Source: Sipunculus nudus (taxonomy: Eukaryota; Annelida; Sipuncula; Golfingiida; Sipunculidae). From it: a stretch of DNA of 64,000 nucleotides. The notes under the pieces were generated by a model. It made no database searches and was not told where the DNA came from. It worked only from the letters and a program-made list of their open reading frames with translations. Made by a program: the position numbers and the translations under genes. The DNA is taken from assembly GCA_026874595.1 (NCBI GenBank), contig CM049319.1:16149601-16213600 (forward strand), given 5' to 3'. Positions 11,337 through 23,268 of the stretch are shown in pieces; the first letter of the stretch is position 1; every line of letters begins with the position of its first letter.

Positions 11337-13341
11337 AAGCTGATACGGCCATAGACTGTAAAGTAATGTAAATTGTGGACCGTTCCACCACAAAATTCTG
11401 AAAATTATAGTCCGTTTCATCTCCTCGTGTCAACTTGTTTTTTTGCTATAAACATTTTGATTAGTTATATTTCAAGGGAAACAATTATAGTGTAGAGGAT
11501 CAAACAACCTAATTGACTGATGCATGGCATGTGTCAAAGCGAAATATTGACCAAACTGCCTTTTTGTCAAACACTGTGAGAGGAAATGATCGGCAGATGG
11601 CGCTGAAACCAGAGCCCAGCTTTACCATATTTCTTCCATTCCCAATCAGAGTGTTATTTAATACACACGGAGAATTCGAAATTTATTAATTGTTATATCA
11701 GATCATACACATATGGAACACAAACCATTAGAATAGGGGGGGGGGGGGGGTGATGTTTGGTAGCCTGTGGTTGGTTTTATCAGCTGTAGATGTAAATATA
11801 TAGTGTACAGAGGTTTTCTATAATTATCAAACATTTTGTTCTGAATTAGAGACACTATCATCTATTTTCTAAAAAAAAATATTACTGTTTCATACGTTTT
11901 TCATATTTCTTCTTTGACTTGATACGTATTGGACCAAATCATATATAAAATTTCAGAAGTATATGCATTGTAAAAATGCCATAATAAAAATCTCTTATGG
12001 CTGTAAATTATAACAAATATTCTTAGAGATATTCACATGTTTTCTTGATAAGATCAAGATAAAGCGTAGTTGTAACACCTATTTAATGAAGAGTGCCTTT
12101 TCTGTGATGGTAAACATTTCGTCTGAAGACATATGCCATATGTACATATATGTGTATATAACAGAACATACGTAATTACTTCATATCCTTTTATACACAG
12201 ACAATGTTATATAGATTTTTAAACAATACTTTTATAGTGGTCCAAAATACTGAAGAGTGACCGTATATGTGTAGATGAATCATATATCCGTTATTCATTA
12301 AACTTTTTTACATATATATGTGAAATTCTGTTGTGCTTGTTTGCGTCTTTTAGTATGCATGTGTTGTTTTCCCCAAAGAATATACTAAGTATCCTTGTAT
12401 TGCCTCGAGGGTTGCACTGTCCACTAAATGAGAGTATAACAACAATTATATATGATAATAATAATGCGTTATGATTTTAAAAGTCCTTCTGTATTTTAGG
12501 AATAGTCCAGTAGATTCGTGCAAAGTGCCCCGGGAGAACCTATAAACAAATAATATGAATGCAACTTATAAAAAAAACTTTTTTATTTTTTTCATTGTAT
12601 TAATTTTATACAGATATACATATATACAATAGAGATAACATGAACGTAAAAGACTGGTTCCCATATCATATAACGTGAAGTATCTAAGACGGACTGGGAA
12701 GCCGACAAGGCCTGACAAACATTGACCACAAAGCTGAAACAATCGGCTTTGGCCAATAGAAAATGTAGCTTTATAAACATGGTGGTCATTTGTACTATGT
12801 TAGAACCTCGACCAATGCTGTATATGCCCTCCAGTGTTGATATGCGGAATGAATGGCATTCTCGCTATTAACGGGTTTTCTTTTAAGGCGAATAGGGTAA
12901 TTTTCGGGAAAAACATAGAAAAAAACCCTTTTTTAAGGAAGCAAATGGTAAAGGGGGACAAAACCGTCATTTTCTCTTTAAAAAAACCTGTTTTAAATAC
13001 CTTTTTCTAACAGTGTATTAAGCATATTACATTTGCGCACTGGTTTATATTATCATATAAAATATTAAGATAATTAATCGTTTTCAGGTAAATGTTTTTA
13101 CAGTTTCATTGTAGACTGACTTCCTCCTATATAGGAAACTTGATTCGGACCATGACGGTAATAGGTAACAAATATAAACATCATACAAAACATAAACTAT
13201 ACAAAGGCGTTGGCATATACATATATTTGTATAAAGGTAATGTAATATGAATATGCTCCAGTAAAGAAAAAAACCCTGTTTAATAGGTATTGCTTAACCA
13301 GATGTTGCATGATCCGACATATCCCATTATGCATTGCGTGT
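11337..13341. other. Convergent 3' interval between the two tetraspanins
   Basis: It should contain the 3' UTRs of both genes. A polyadenylation hexamer AATAAA is at 11993-11998 on the plus strand. TTTATT at 12582-12587 gives AATAAA on the minus strand. Either could serve the converging transcripts, but the true ends cannot be read. A poly-G run is at 11736-11750. No other gene is seen. Confidence 0.55.
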
Positions 13342-13392
13342 TCAATCCTTTATAAAGGACAGCAGGTACCCGGAAGCGATTATCCCGAAGAC
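13342..13392 (-). CDS. Tetraspanin 2 exon 8 (last 16 codons and stop)
   Basis: Acceptor TTCTTCACCCAG. Encodes VFGIIASGYLLSFIKD and TGA, parallel to IFGMLCSAYLL in tetraspanin 1. It lacks the C-terminal Cys of the paralogue. Confidence 0.9.
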   Translation of the reverse strand, partial: VFGIIASGYLLSFIKD

Positions 13393-14339
13393 CTGGGTGA
13401 AGAAAAAAAATATATAAATAAATTATATGAAATGAATTTTAATACAGTAATTCATAAAACGTTGGTGACCACGTCCAAGAACATGGACGCAAAAATGCTT
13501 TAACTAATGAAAATGCGTGAGACTGTTGATCCTTGGCGTGACATCATGATGTCACTTTAAACACATGAACTGGACGTTTCATTCTAAATCTCATATATAT
13601 ATATGTGTGTGTGTGTGTTTTTTAATTTCTATGCTTCGTAGCCAAAATGTATTTTTTTTTATGTATTAACTTGAATACTGACAGGTCAGGAAGGGCCCCG
13701 CAAAAGGGGCATAGACTTTTAGTGAAGGCTGAGTGATGCTTGAAAACATATCCTAAAGGTCCTGATTACATGCAGAGACAGAGGGAACTGACCCAAAGCA
13801 GTATTTAAACATCTGAACCAAAATGCATGTTAAGGTTTGAATCAGTGATAGTCGTGTTTGAAGGTGAAGAAGTGGAGTATCCCAAGCAACAGAGGCATAA
13901 TTACATCTGATGTATTAAACTGTTAGCCTGGCCAGCATATGAATCAGTAGGATGGTCCTGTGAAATTGTTCGTTGAACTTGTGATGTCGAAATCAATTTG
14001 CAAGGTTCTACCCCTATAGTTAGGTAATCCAAAATTGAAAGATTTTGGATGAAACCTTTACAATGCCTCCACTACATTTTTAAAGATGTGAGTCCTGTGA
14101 CCTTGACCTTTGACATCATGAACCCAAAATTGCCAGGGTTCTTGCATGTGTAGTGGGCCATATATCAGTCAAATTTAAAATCCATATGTGTATCCAAACT
14201 GGACTTATCATCCGGAAAAGAATTTGTGGACGGACGGACAGACATACGGAGGACAGACGGACAGGTGATTACTATAGGACACCCGCTTATTCAAGCAGGG
14301 CCCCAATAATAATATCTTCGTATGAATGTTTTTAGACAA

Positions 14340-14393
<54 letters not shown>

Positions 14394-17300
14394 GGTACAT
14401 GAAGGTACGGGAAGGTATACATACCAGACAGCCTAAGGCGGTAAACCCGAAGATGAGAATATACCGAGAGTTATAATACAGCCACTCTACGCCAGCACCG
14501 TAACAACCCTGTGTGAATTAAAACATAATTTGTTTGTTATTATGTCTCCGCTACTTGAACATTGCATGACTGATATTTGTATTAATAATATTTATCTTCC
14601 TTTACTTGAAATTTACAACAACAAAAAACACTACCTGCAATGCAGAGAGATCCTAAAATATATATATATGATTTTTTTTATTTATCATTAGCGTAATGAT
14701 ACCAACAGACAAAAATACTTTTATTTATCAGGTGCGTGATGATACAAACAAACAGAAAGACTTTTATTTATCAGAAGCGTAACGATAACAACAAACAGAA
14801 AGACTTTTACTTATCATAAGCATAACGATACCAACAAACAAAGACTTTTATTTATCAGGAGCGTAACGATACAATCAAACAGAAAGCAGAAGCGGATCCA
14901 AAGGGGGGGGGGGTCCAGGGGGTCCGGACCCCCCCTTTTTCATCGGAAACAACGTTTTTTAATGGGCTTCGGAGAAAATTTTACGGCCTGGACCTCCCTT
15001 TTCCAGACCTGGGGACCTTTTTTTAGGGTTTTCATTAGTCCTCCTGGGTTGGACCTCCCTTTTCCTAAATCCTGGATCCGCCCCTGGAAAGACTTATTAA
15101 TCAGGAGCGTAAGATACCAACAAACAGAAAGACTTTGATTTATCAGGAGCGTTACGATACAAAAAAACAGAAAGATTTTTATTTATCAGGAGCGTAACGA
15201 TACCAACAAACAGAAAGACTTTTATTTATCAGGAGCGTAACGATACCAACAAACAGTAAGACTTTAATTCATCATGAGAGTAACGATACCAACAAATAGA
15301 AAGACTTTAATTAATCAGGAGCATAACGATACCAACAAAAGAAATACTTTAATTTATCAGGAGCGTTACGATACCAACAAACATGAAGACTTTAATTTAT
15401 CAGGAGCGTTACGATACCAACAAACATGAAGACTTTAATTTATCAGGAGCGTTACGATACCAACAAACAGAAAGACTTTAATTTATCAGGAGCGTTACGA
15501 TACCAACAAACATGAAGACTTTAATTTATCAGGAGCGTTACGATACCAACAAACAGAAAGACTTTAATTTATCAGGAGCGTTACGATACCAACAAACAGA
15601 AAGACTTTAATTCATCACAAGTCATCGATCTTTAAGAGCTATAAGAAACATGTAATTGATATAACCAAAACAACAGACTGAAAATAAAAAAAAATATGGA
15701 ACTACAATCAAGAATGACAAATATTTACCCGGAAATATAAGGCACTGTTAACGCCATTGTTTTCCCCTGGTGGTCCATGTTCGTTCTTCTGGCAGAGCTC
15801 AAGGTTGAAGTAACTGCCGTCTTGATTAGTCACGCAGCAAGATGGCGGAACATACGCTTTTCCTCTACCTTGAACAGAATCACCATAATTAATTTCATAA
15901 TGAGTACTGCATTATTGCGACCAATACTTAAATATCCAAATGAACTTTCAACTGATATAAGTTATATAATAAAACCTAGAAATCACTACCACCAATTGGA
16001 CCTCAATAAAGTGGTCGCAATTTCGAGGTGGCGGCTAAGCCAAGTCTTGTATAAGGAATAGAAATGAATGGGGACCGTGAAACATTGAGCATAATTTTGA
16101 GGTGGTCGCTCAAGAGAGGTTTTACTTACCAAGCATGTTAAGTTGTATATTGCAAAACACCCTTCCATGTCAGCAATGCTGGTTTTGTTAAATTAAATAA
16201 GATACATGTCAGAGGATCTACCAGGAATCTCGCCTTTGAGATATAATATTATTCTTTCGTCAATTGAAATATAACAGTACGATCTTTCTTTAACGTTATA
16301 ACGGACCCAAAAAAGTATAGTAGTCCCAAGCAGGTATCGCTCGTGTTGCTATCATCAGGAAAACATTTATACATAAAAAAAAGACCTATCCGGGCGACAT
16401 TTTTCCAGATCTGGTCATAATGAAACTTATTTAGAAACTTAATATAAAGATTCAGGCATCCCCAACAAATGATTACTAAGTTTTTTTTAACAAATGACAC
16501 TTTTTCATTCATTCTTAATTCCCATCAATTGCTATATGGCAAGAGTCTCGATTATTAAGGATTTACAAGCATATTGTAGTTCCAAGCTGATCCTCGGCAG
16601 AATGTAAAGTTATCTTGCGCTGTCTCACCCAAATATACAATTTGATATACGTGACATGACAAAATTACTAACCTGGTTCCCCTGGCGTCTCCCTGTACCA
16701 AGATGACAAACGATACAGGGACCAGCCCCGATCGTCCACAGCGCAGCAGCTTAACTACAAACCATAAGAACTAACAATCATCGTAGGTTTAGAAAATATG
16801 CTGATTTCGAAAGCATGAAATATGTTTTTTTTTAGAAAACCTATGAGCTTATGCGGTGGTGTGGCGTCGTCCGTCCGCCGTCGTCCGTCGTCCTTACGTT
16901 AATCCATACTAACTCAAAATCGTCGGAGCTAGCAACACTAATTTTTTTGGAAGAATCAGTCACATGTCATAATTTATCCTAATGAGCTTTTTTTTGCTAT
17001 CTGCATTGACTTAGATTTTAAAGGGGATAAGCTAAAAAAAAATTTAAATCTTCTCAGAAACTGTCCAGCCAAATTGTCCAATATTTCACAGAAATGATTC
17101 CTGGAACAATCTCTCTCAATTTTGTTCAAATGGTTCCAGTTCGGTGATTTGGTCGAGTTACAGGATGCTGAACTTAGTCAATGGCCAAGAAGAGCATACT
17201 AAAATCACAATCTCAGAAATGGCTGGAGCTATCTTCACCAACTTTGTGCAAATGTTGGTCACATGAGTCAGATTTGAAACTGAGGTATTGGTAGCGCCAC

Positions 17301-20300
17301 CTGCATCGTACGGGAGTCATCGGTCAACGAAAGCATGAGATCTTTTTTTAGCGAACCTGTGAGCTTATGCGATGGTGTGGCGCCATTTACCCATAATTTC
17401 ACAGGAACAGCAGGAGCTTAAGCATATCCGAATTTTTGGCAAAATTAGTCACATGTCAAATGTAGTGGGATTGAACTTTTTTTGTGGCGCCATCTGCATC
17501 GACTTTCAAGAAGAGCTCTTTAAAATTTTTTCAAAAGGTTTTGGTTCGATAAATTTTTGCCAAGTTACAGGTATTTGAATTAAGTCATTTTGCCAAGTAA
17601 GCATATATACTAACATAATAATCTCTGAAACCAAAGGAGCTAGTTTTATGCAAATGTTGGTCACGTGACTCATAGCTGGAATTGAGGTTTTTGTGGTGCC
17701 ATCTACCTGTTTTTTACAGGCATAAACCTCGTCATTTTAGATACTTTCAGCTTCTACATTAGAAATGTTTTATGATCAAACCGTCAAGCTGAAAGTTTTT
17801 TTTTTCACAAGAATTATCCTAGGGTAGGGTTCTTTCAACTGTATAAAAAAAGATGGGTTAAATGAATTTGGGTAGAGTCAGAAAGCTGAAGTTAGTCTTG
17901 TGGTCAAGTAAGCCTATATCAAACTAAGAGCTGCAATAGCCTTCTACTGCAAAACTTCTTTTTCAAAATCTGTAACATTGCACAAAAACGATCCTTAGGT
18001 GGCCTCAATACTTAAGTGCTTTTTGGTTGAATTATTGGAACTTTAACAATGAAAGGACTGTGAAATACTATGGTAAACAAAGCTAGTAGATCTAATATAT
18101 TACAAGATTGAGCCCTGTGGGTATATAAGCAGAACTGTAAAGGCAACATAAATAATTGGTGTCCATTTACAACTTATGTATAAGATAAATCAATTAATAA
18201 AATATATTTGTATTCTGATTTTGCTTTCAATAGGCATCATTCATTATTTCAAACATTTTGATTTAAATCTTATGAATATGTCAGTACGAAAAAAAAGCAT
18301 TGTAGCCAGTGTTTCGGTATGTATAAACATATTTGGCAACATGCGAAAATTTTATCTGTATCTATATCTATTAATAGCTTGGCAGACTGTTAAGTATTTC
18401 AGATTTGGCGGCATACCAAGTTTCAGTCTGGATCTTTTTATAGCTTTGGCAGACTGCCAACTGTATCCGATTTTGGAGCAAGTCAAGAGCTCACTCAATG
18501 CAGCCAGTACAGGTCAAGAGTTCACTCAGTGCAGTAGCTGCAGCTAGGAATTTGCTTCACTTGACTTGAGGCAAATGCTTGCCTCAGATGAGCTTGATCA
18601 GCCCAGTGCACCTGACTCAAGAGATGTTTGATGTATCGGCCTGAAATGTTGGCCTGTTCATGCATGTTTGATGGATTCCTCGTACACAAGATTGGTGGCG
18701 CCACCTACAAAAATTCTTGCACAGTGTATGTCCCTGTTTAGTTCTCAGGAGGGATTTGATATATCAGCCTGAATTTGGCATATGTTTACATCCCGGATAG
18801 CTTTGTTGTATACAAGACTGGTGGCGCCACCTACAATAATTTTTGCACAGTGTATGTCCTTGTTTATATCTATGGCGTGATTTGACATATCAGCCTGAAA
18901 TTATGCATGTCAATACATCTCGGATGGTTGTGTTGCATAAAAAAACTTGTGCCACCACATACAATTGTTTTTTTGGTTTCATGCATCTGTGCACAACTGC
19001 ACATAGGCATAGCCAAGAAGTGGTTTTAAGTATCTGCCTGAAATTATTCATGTCCATACAACTTCTATGGTTTTCTCGCACACAAGACTGGTGGCGCTAC
19101 CTATAATCATTATGTGTTGTTTACATCTAGGCCAGTATTTCAGGAGTGACATTTGTGTAACTCAGGTTCAAAATGTTTAGTACTTGCATTGTAAATATAC
19201 ATGTCACACATGTATTTGAAAAGTATTTCCAGCATGGAAGCATTATACCTCATATACATCCCATTGCACAGGTTCGCATTAGGCCTGTAGGCCTTGTTTA
19301 AAATTTGATTGTTATAGACTGAATTAAACAACATGCAAACACTCATGAAAAGGATAACCGATCAAATAAACATAGTAACAAATATTCCAAAATATAAAGT
19401 AACTTTATTCTAAAATGTCAGTACTATTAATTTTTTCAATATTATTTAATATTATTTTTTATAGATTTAGTATTAAAAGCGATGCCTTTAGATGATCGCC
19501 TTGTCCGTCCGTCCCCCTCCGTCCGTCTGTCTTACCGGTCTTTCCGTCTGTCAGCATATAAGGCCTCTAGGCCTCTTCAATAACAGACCCATCCAAAAAC
19601 AAATATGGCCGCCAGAGCCAAATCTGTGGTTATCTTTCGAGCGCAGTATCTAAGAGAAAATACATTTGATCTTTCTCAAATGCACAGGGACGACTAGTGT
19701 CCATAACCTAAGTTTAATATGGCTGCCACAGAACAATCACTAATTTTCTTTGGAGCGCATTATTTCAAAGAGACTGTCCAACCTTTCTCAATTTCACATT
19801 GGTAATCAGCTCCCGGAAATAATCCAGTACTGGCAGGATTGTTTTTTACGATGAATGATATGTCTTATTGATTTGGATGAAAGTAAGGTTATCATCATAA
19901 GTACCCTAGATTGTGTTTGGTCCCAGCTCCAGGTGATGGCTCTGTTCCAGCCGTCCTGCTGGTTGACACCATACTGTGTTTCCAGAGTCGTCGTCATGTA
20001 AGCTTTCATGCGGTTACCTAACTGCAGAAACAAATATAATATATAACATTAAACTAGGCGTATAAGCATTCTGAAATAATAAATTTACAAACCTGTTATG
20101 AATAATATACAATGAAATTTCCTATAAAACAAGACCTTGATTCACAAAAAGGGCATGCAAGCGAAACTTGTCTGTTAAATTTTATTAAACTTTTAGGGTG
20201 CCACTATTTATTTCTTTGCCAACGACGATTGTCTTGTCAAAAGTATACGTGCAGTGAATGCTCGGTTAATTAAGTGAACATATTTTTCGTGAAAGTTGAA

Positions 20301-20433
20301 GGTCTCGTAAATCGCTTATTCAAACAATGTTTTAACACCTGCATGCCTAAAACAGGCCTAATAATAAATAAAACTAAATAGCTTAATTATTGGATCATAA
20401 TTATCCTAGATTTCTTGTATTATTTACGTTATT

Positions 20434-20484
<51 letters not shown>

Positions 20485-23233
20485 TGTGTATGTGTGTGTG
20501 TGTGTGCTTTTGCAATCCATGATACGGTTTACCATGTATGTATACTACAAAGTACTTTTGTGGCGTATAAAACATCTTAACCGACGTACCTCCGGATCAT
20601 GAGTAGTACATTGTTAATATTTAAATGTTTGCTGATTTTTCTTCGCACAAAATGAAATGCCTTGCTGGTGTGGCGTACTTGAAGGTATGCCATACAAAGA
20701 TAAATCGGTACATATTACCAATTAACCTCGGTTTAAATTCACGTGTGTAAGCTTGTGTGTGGAAAGACCTACCTGAGACCTGAAAATAATGGCCAAGACG
20801 CCTGCTATTCCCAATATAAGTAACGTCATCACAAGGGCAAACAGGTACTGCAAATGTAAACAAAACATGTGGTTTGATGGGGTTATGTCTGCTTACAATG
20901 ATAATACAGGTAAAGCGTTGATATTCATGATAAACACAGCATTGCTGACCATTAAAATACGAAGTTTCCATTTGGATTCTTGTGGACAACTTTATTTGAA
21001 AATTTAGTTTAAAGGAAAAATGAATATATTTAATATTTTTATATATATATATTTATTTTATATATTTTCACTTTCTTCCCTGTGCACAAATCCTCTATTC
21101 TGTTTAAGAAGATTTCTATTTATATGTTATTAAAATGAAAAAGTTCCTCTTGACATTTTTATGGTAAGCCAGGCAGAAAAAAATAATAAATTATGGCCAC
21201 ACAAGTTTTTTGTAGCCAGTTCAGTATTTTTATAATTAGGCAAGAATTTTTGCTTTGTTTTTTTTTTCATTTATAAATTTGATTATAAATATTTGGTCTT
21301 TATAAAGTTATTGTTGGTACGACCAACAATGCATAGTACACTACATTTAGCCATTGTTTTTTATTTTTAATTATGGTTTCGAAATATTTAAATGTATTAA
21401 ACATCTTTTAATTACAATCCTGAACATTTTCACTCTCATAATCCTCAGTTGAAACCCTGGTTCATAGCGTTCAGGTATAACTTGAAAAGCTAGATTTTCA
21501 CTGCCAATGCCACTCTAAAGGCACACACTTTTTTATGTAAATGTCCGATTTCAGGTCTTACCAGGCTGAGCATGACTTTGTTCCGCATGAGGGCGCCACA
21601 GCAGCCTAGGAACGACACCAAAAATACTATTCCGCCGGCAGATATGAGCAGGAATATGCCAGCTGTAAACAAAGTAGTTCCTATGATGTTACTCATGTAG
21701 TTCCTAGCGACAGCTATCCATACTGCAACGCCCGCAACAGCAGCAGCACCTAGCTGAAATCACAAAGGAGACAAATGCCTCTTATCATATCATGGTTTCA
21801 GATTTTATAATAACAAACGGTTCATACAGTACTATTTCTTGTTATGGGATTAAGTTGAACTATCAAACAATGTAATGATAACCGTCATAATAACCATGGC
21901 ATTATAGAGTTAAATGACTGTCATAATTATAATTTTAAGGATTTTAAATACTTTAAAAGTTTTATAAAGCACATTGTTTTGATGACCATCATAATATAAA
22001 TGAAGGATACAAGGTGTGATTGACCATTGTTTGGTCCATTTTGTGTGAAGTGATAATTCAGGGCAAAATGTTTACCGATTGTGTATAACGATAGCTTGTG
22101 ACAGTATGGATGACCATGGCAGTGCAATTTGAATGTCTGCCAGTTTTGTTTTTACGGATATATTAAGGTTCACATTTTTTTTATAAGTCTTGCGTTGAAC
22201 TAACAAGATTGAGCAACTCCGTGGTTGTCTGCTCTATCGTAAGCTAGCCCTCTTCGCTGATTCGTACAGTTTTTTTTTATATTTAATTACTCTTTTTTAT
22301 AAGTATTGGTTACAGCCCAATAAAATGTAATGCGAGCCGTGAGGTTTGCGAGGCTTGTGTCACGGCCCGCCTGCCATTATTGACACAAGCCAAGCAAATC
22401 TCAAGGCTTGCATTACACATTTCATTGCAACTGATTTGTCCCACATGCCCCGCCTCCTTGGTCGAAGGTCACGCGTGTCATTTTTTGGCTACGCACCAGT
22501 TCTTTGCCATATTTGGAAAGTCGCCATGAAACTTCACTTGCATGGTCACTTTTTATGACCCTGTGATGCAAGCAGATTTGAACGTACAGTAAGAACAATG
22601 TAAAAAAACGCCGCATGTGGGACAGATAACAGCTTTTATTACAGCTTAGCCTCTCGTTAACCCAATTTGAGCAGTACTCCCCATTTTGTGGTATCTTGAT
22701 CCAGTTAAGAGGTTTATGATTGTTAAAATGTAACATAACTGTTTCAGGGTGTACAGAATTATAACAAAGATACTAGTACTCTATCCACAACATAGTTAAT
22801 ATATATAAACTTTTTTTATCTTACATGAATTGTACAAATAGTGATTATAACTAATAAAGGCATTCCTCATGGCTCAGATGATGGCGTTCGGTAGTATGTA
22901 GAGGTGGAGGAAACCGGAGATTCCGGAGAAAACCACCGGCAATGGACAGGTTCATACAACCCAAGCGTTTTACCCCTTGACTTCCCAGTCCCCTAATATA
23001 CAAATAACACATTTCACAGTTTTTCAGCATAAGATAATATGGATACCATAAAGGCGATGAAAAAAAAGCCTAATTACCATGAAGAAAATATTGATGACAT
23101 ATAAAGCATATCTGCTGCATTCGGCGCAGCCTGTTAGCTTGGATCCCGTTGGTCGCTGAGGGCCCTGATTGCCCCAGTCTTCAAATTCAACTCCATAGTC
23201 AAGCCGGTCACCGTGGCCGTAACGGGCGTTCAT
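13342..23233 (-). CDS. Tetraspanin 2, paralogue of tetraspanin 1, 8 coding exons, 298 aa
   Basis: Coding exons in transcript order are 23233-23078, 21753-21562, 20847-20773, 20021-19905, 16754-16673, 15868-15729, 14508-14425 and 13392-13342. All introns are GT-AG and phases match tetraspanin 1 exactly. The N-tail is longer (52-codon exon 1) and acidic/Gly-rich, with a membrane-proximal GCAEC that could be palmitoylated. TM1 holds an Asn (YVINIFF). TM2 is followed by LGCCGALMRNKVML. The large loop contains LSCCAVDDRGW, YVPPSCC, LELC and GCYGAG, six cysteines with CCA in place of CCG. The C-tail is short (LLSFIKD). The role is expected to be the same class of integrin/receptor scaffold. It is the tail-to-tail neighbour of tetraspanin 1 and transcribes away from the integrin alpha gene. 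Confidence 0.93.
14100..14310. repeat. Dispersed GTCC-type repeat end (CCCGCTT...AAGCAGGGCC), intron 7 of tetraspanin 2
   Basis: Contains CCTTGACCTTTGACATCATG, a GGACGGACGGACAGAC run and CACCCGCTTATTCAAGCAGG. The reverse-oriented counterpart is at about 53510-53660 (TAGGCCCCGCTTGAATGAGC and GCCTGTCCGTCTGTTCG), so this is an interspersed family. Confidence 0.65.
14340..14392. repeat. (AT)n microsatellite, intron 7 of tetraspanin 2
   Basis: About 52 bp of pure AT repeat, 33 bp from exon 7. Confidence 0.95.
14425..14508 (-). CDS. Tetraspanin 2 exon 7 (28 codons)
   Basis: Acceptor TTCACACAG, donor CTG|GTATGT. Encodes GCYGAGVEWLYY and most of TM4. Confidence 0.91.
14690..15617. repeat. 43-bp minisatellite, intron 6 of tetraspanin 2
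   Basis: About 16 tandem units. The unit runs GACTTTAATTTATCAGGAGC, then GTTACGATACCAACAAACAG, then AAA (43 bp), with variants (ATGAAG for AGAAAG, GTAACG for GTTACG). The right-hand units are the most alike, indicating recent expansion there. The array is split by a MITE at 14887-15086. Confidence 0.93.
14887..15086. mobile_element. hAT-like MITE, 200 bp, inserted in the minisatellite
   Basis: Ends are CAGAAGCGGATCCA and, as reverse complement of the right end, CAGGGGCGGATCCA. A perfect 5-bp target duplication GAAAG flanks it (14882-14886 and 15087-15091). The empty site is known from neighbouring 43-bp units. Non-coding, G/C-run rich. CAG-starting termini are hAT-like, and the 5-bp duplication would fit a 5-bp hAT subgroup (inference). 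Confidence 0.88.
15729..15868 (-). CDS. Tetraspanin 2 exon 6 (140 nt, PPSCC motif)
   Basis: Acceptor TGTTCAAG, donor CGG|GTAAAT. Encodes YVPPSCC, LELCQK and GPPGENNG. One codon shorter than the counterpart exon. Confidence 0.91.
16673..16754 (-). CDS. Tetraspanin 2 exon 5 (82 nt, CC motif)
   Basis: Acceptor TGGTTTGTAG, donor CCAG|GTTAGT. Encodes LSCCAVDDRGWSLYR and ends in phase 1, like its counterpart. It has no frame of its own long enough to stand out, and was found by homology. Confidence 0.9.
16840..19140. repeat. Dispersed repeats filling intron 4 of tetraspanin 2
   Basis: Includes two 'GTGAGCTTATGCGxTGGTGTGGCGxC' segments (16843 and 17355), a GTCCGTC run (16870-16895), repeated 'AACTTTGTGCAAATGTTGGTCACxTGA' pieces, and at 18580-19120 at least four ~125-bp units with CAGCCTGAAATT and GGTGGCGCCACCTAC, the family also in tetraspanin 1 intron 5. 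No coding exon seen. Confidence 0.7.
19480..19570. repeat. GTCCGTC-rich repeat end
   Basis: TTAGATGATCGCCTTGTCCG followed by runs of GTCCGTCC and GTCTGTC, the motif class seen at 16.87, 48.64, 52.9, 57.9 and 60.1 kb. Confidence 0.6.
19905..20021 (-). CDS. Tetraspanin 2 exon 4 (39 codons)
   Basis: Acceptor TTTCTGCAG, donor AGG|GTACTT. Loop helices with GWNRAITWSWDQTQ, nearly the same core as in tetraspanin 1. Confidence 0.92.
20434..20508. repeat. (GA)n(GT)n microsatellite, intron 2/3 boundary region downstream of exon 3 of tetraspanin 2
   Basis: Pure GA run followed by a GT run, inside intron 3 of the minus-strand gene. Confidence 0.95.
20773..20847 (-). CDS. Tetraspanin 2 exon 3 (25 codons, TM3)
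   Basis: Acceptor TTACATTTGCAG, donor CAG|GTAGGT. Hydrophobic helix ending IIFRSQ, parallel to VFRGQ in the paralogue. Confidence 0.92.
21562..21753 (-). CDS. Tetraspanin 2 exon 2 (64 codons)
   Basis: Acceptor GTGATTTCAG, donor CTG|GTAAGA. Encodes the end of TM1, the small loop (VARNYMSNIIG), TM2 and LGCCGALMRNKVML. Identical in length to exon 2 of tetraspanin 1. Confidence 0.93.
22326..22417. repeat. Hairpin-forming inverted repeat, intron 1 of tetraspanin 2
   Basis: Two 37-bp arms (22326-22362 and 22381-22417) are imperfect inverted copies: TGTAATGCGAGCCGTGAGGT versus, in reverse complement, TGTAATGCAAGCCTTGAGAT, each continuing to GGCTTGTGTCA. The loop is 18 bp. It could be a foldback MITE relic or a structured intronic RNA. 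Confidence 0.75.
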
Positions 23234-23268
23234 TGTATCATGCAGGGATGGAAATACGTTTTACCAAT
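23078..23268 (-). CDS. Tetraspanin 2 exon 1 (35 nt 5'UTR plus 52 codons)
   Basis: The start codon is at 23233-23231. A good acceptor (TTTTCTTCAG, AG at 23270-23269) lies 36 bases upstream, so an upstream non-coding exon is likely. The donor is ATG|GTAATT. A 3-codon upstream frame overlaps the start (see findings). Confidence 0.85.

Noticed and set aside
12592-12789. Minus-strand 65-codon frame considered as last exon of tetraspanin 2
   Set aside because: It does not continue TM4. The exon at 13392-13342 (VFGIIASGYLLSFIKD) matches gene 1 in position, phase and sequence.
14690-15617. Possible CRISPR-like array
   Set aside because: Units are contiguous 43-bp repeats without spacers, in a eukaryotic intron. 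It is a minisatellite.
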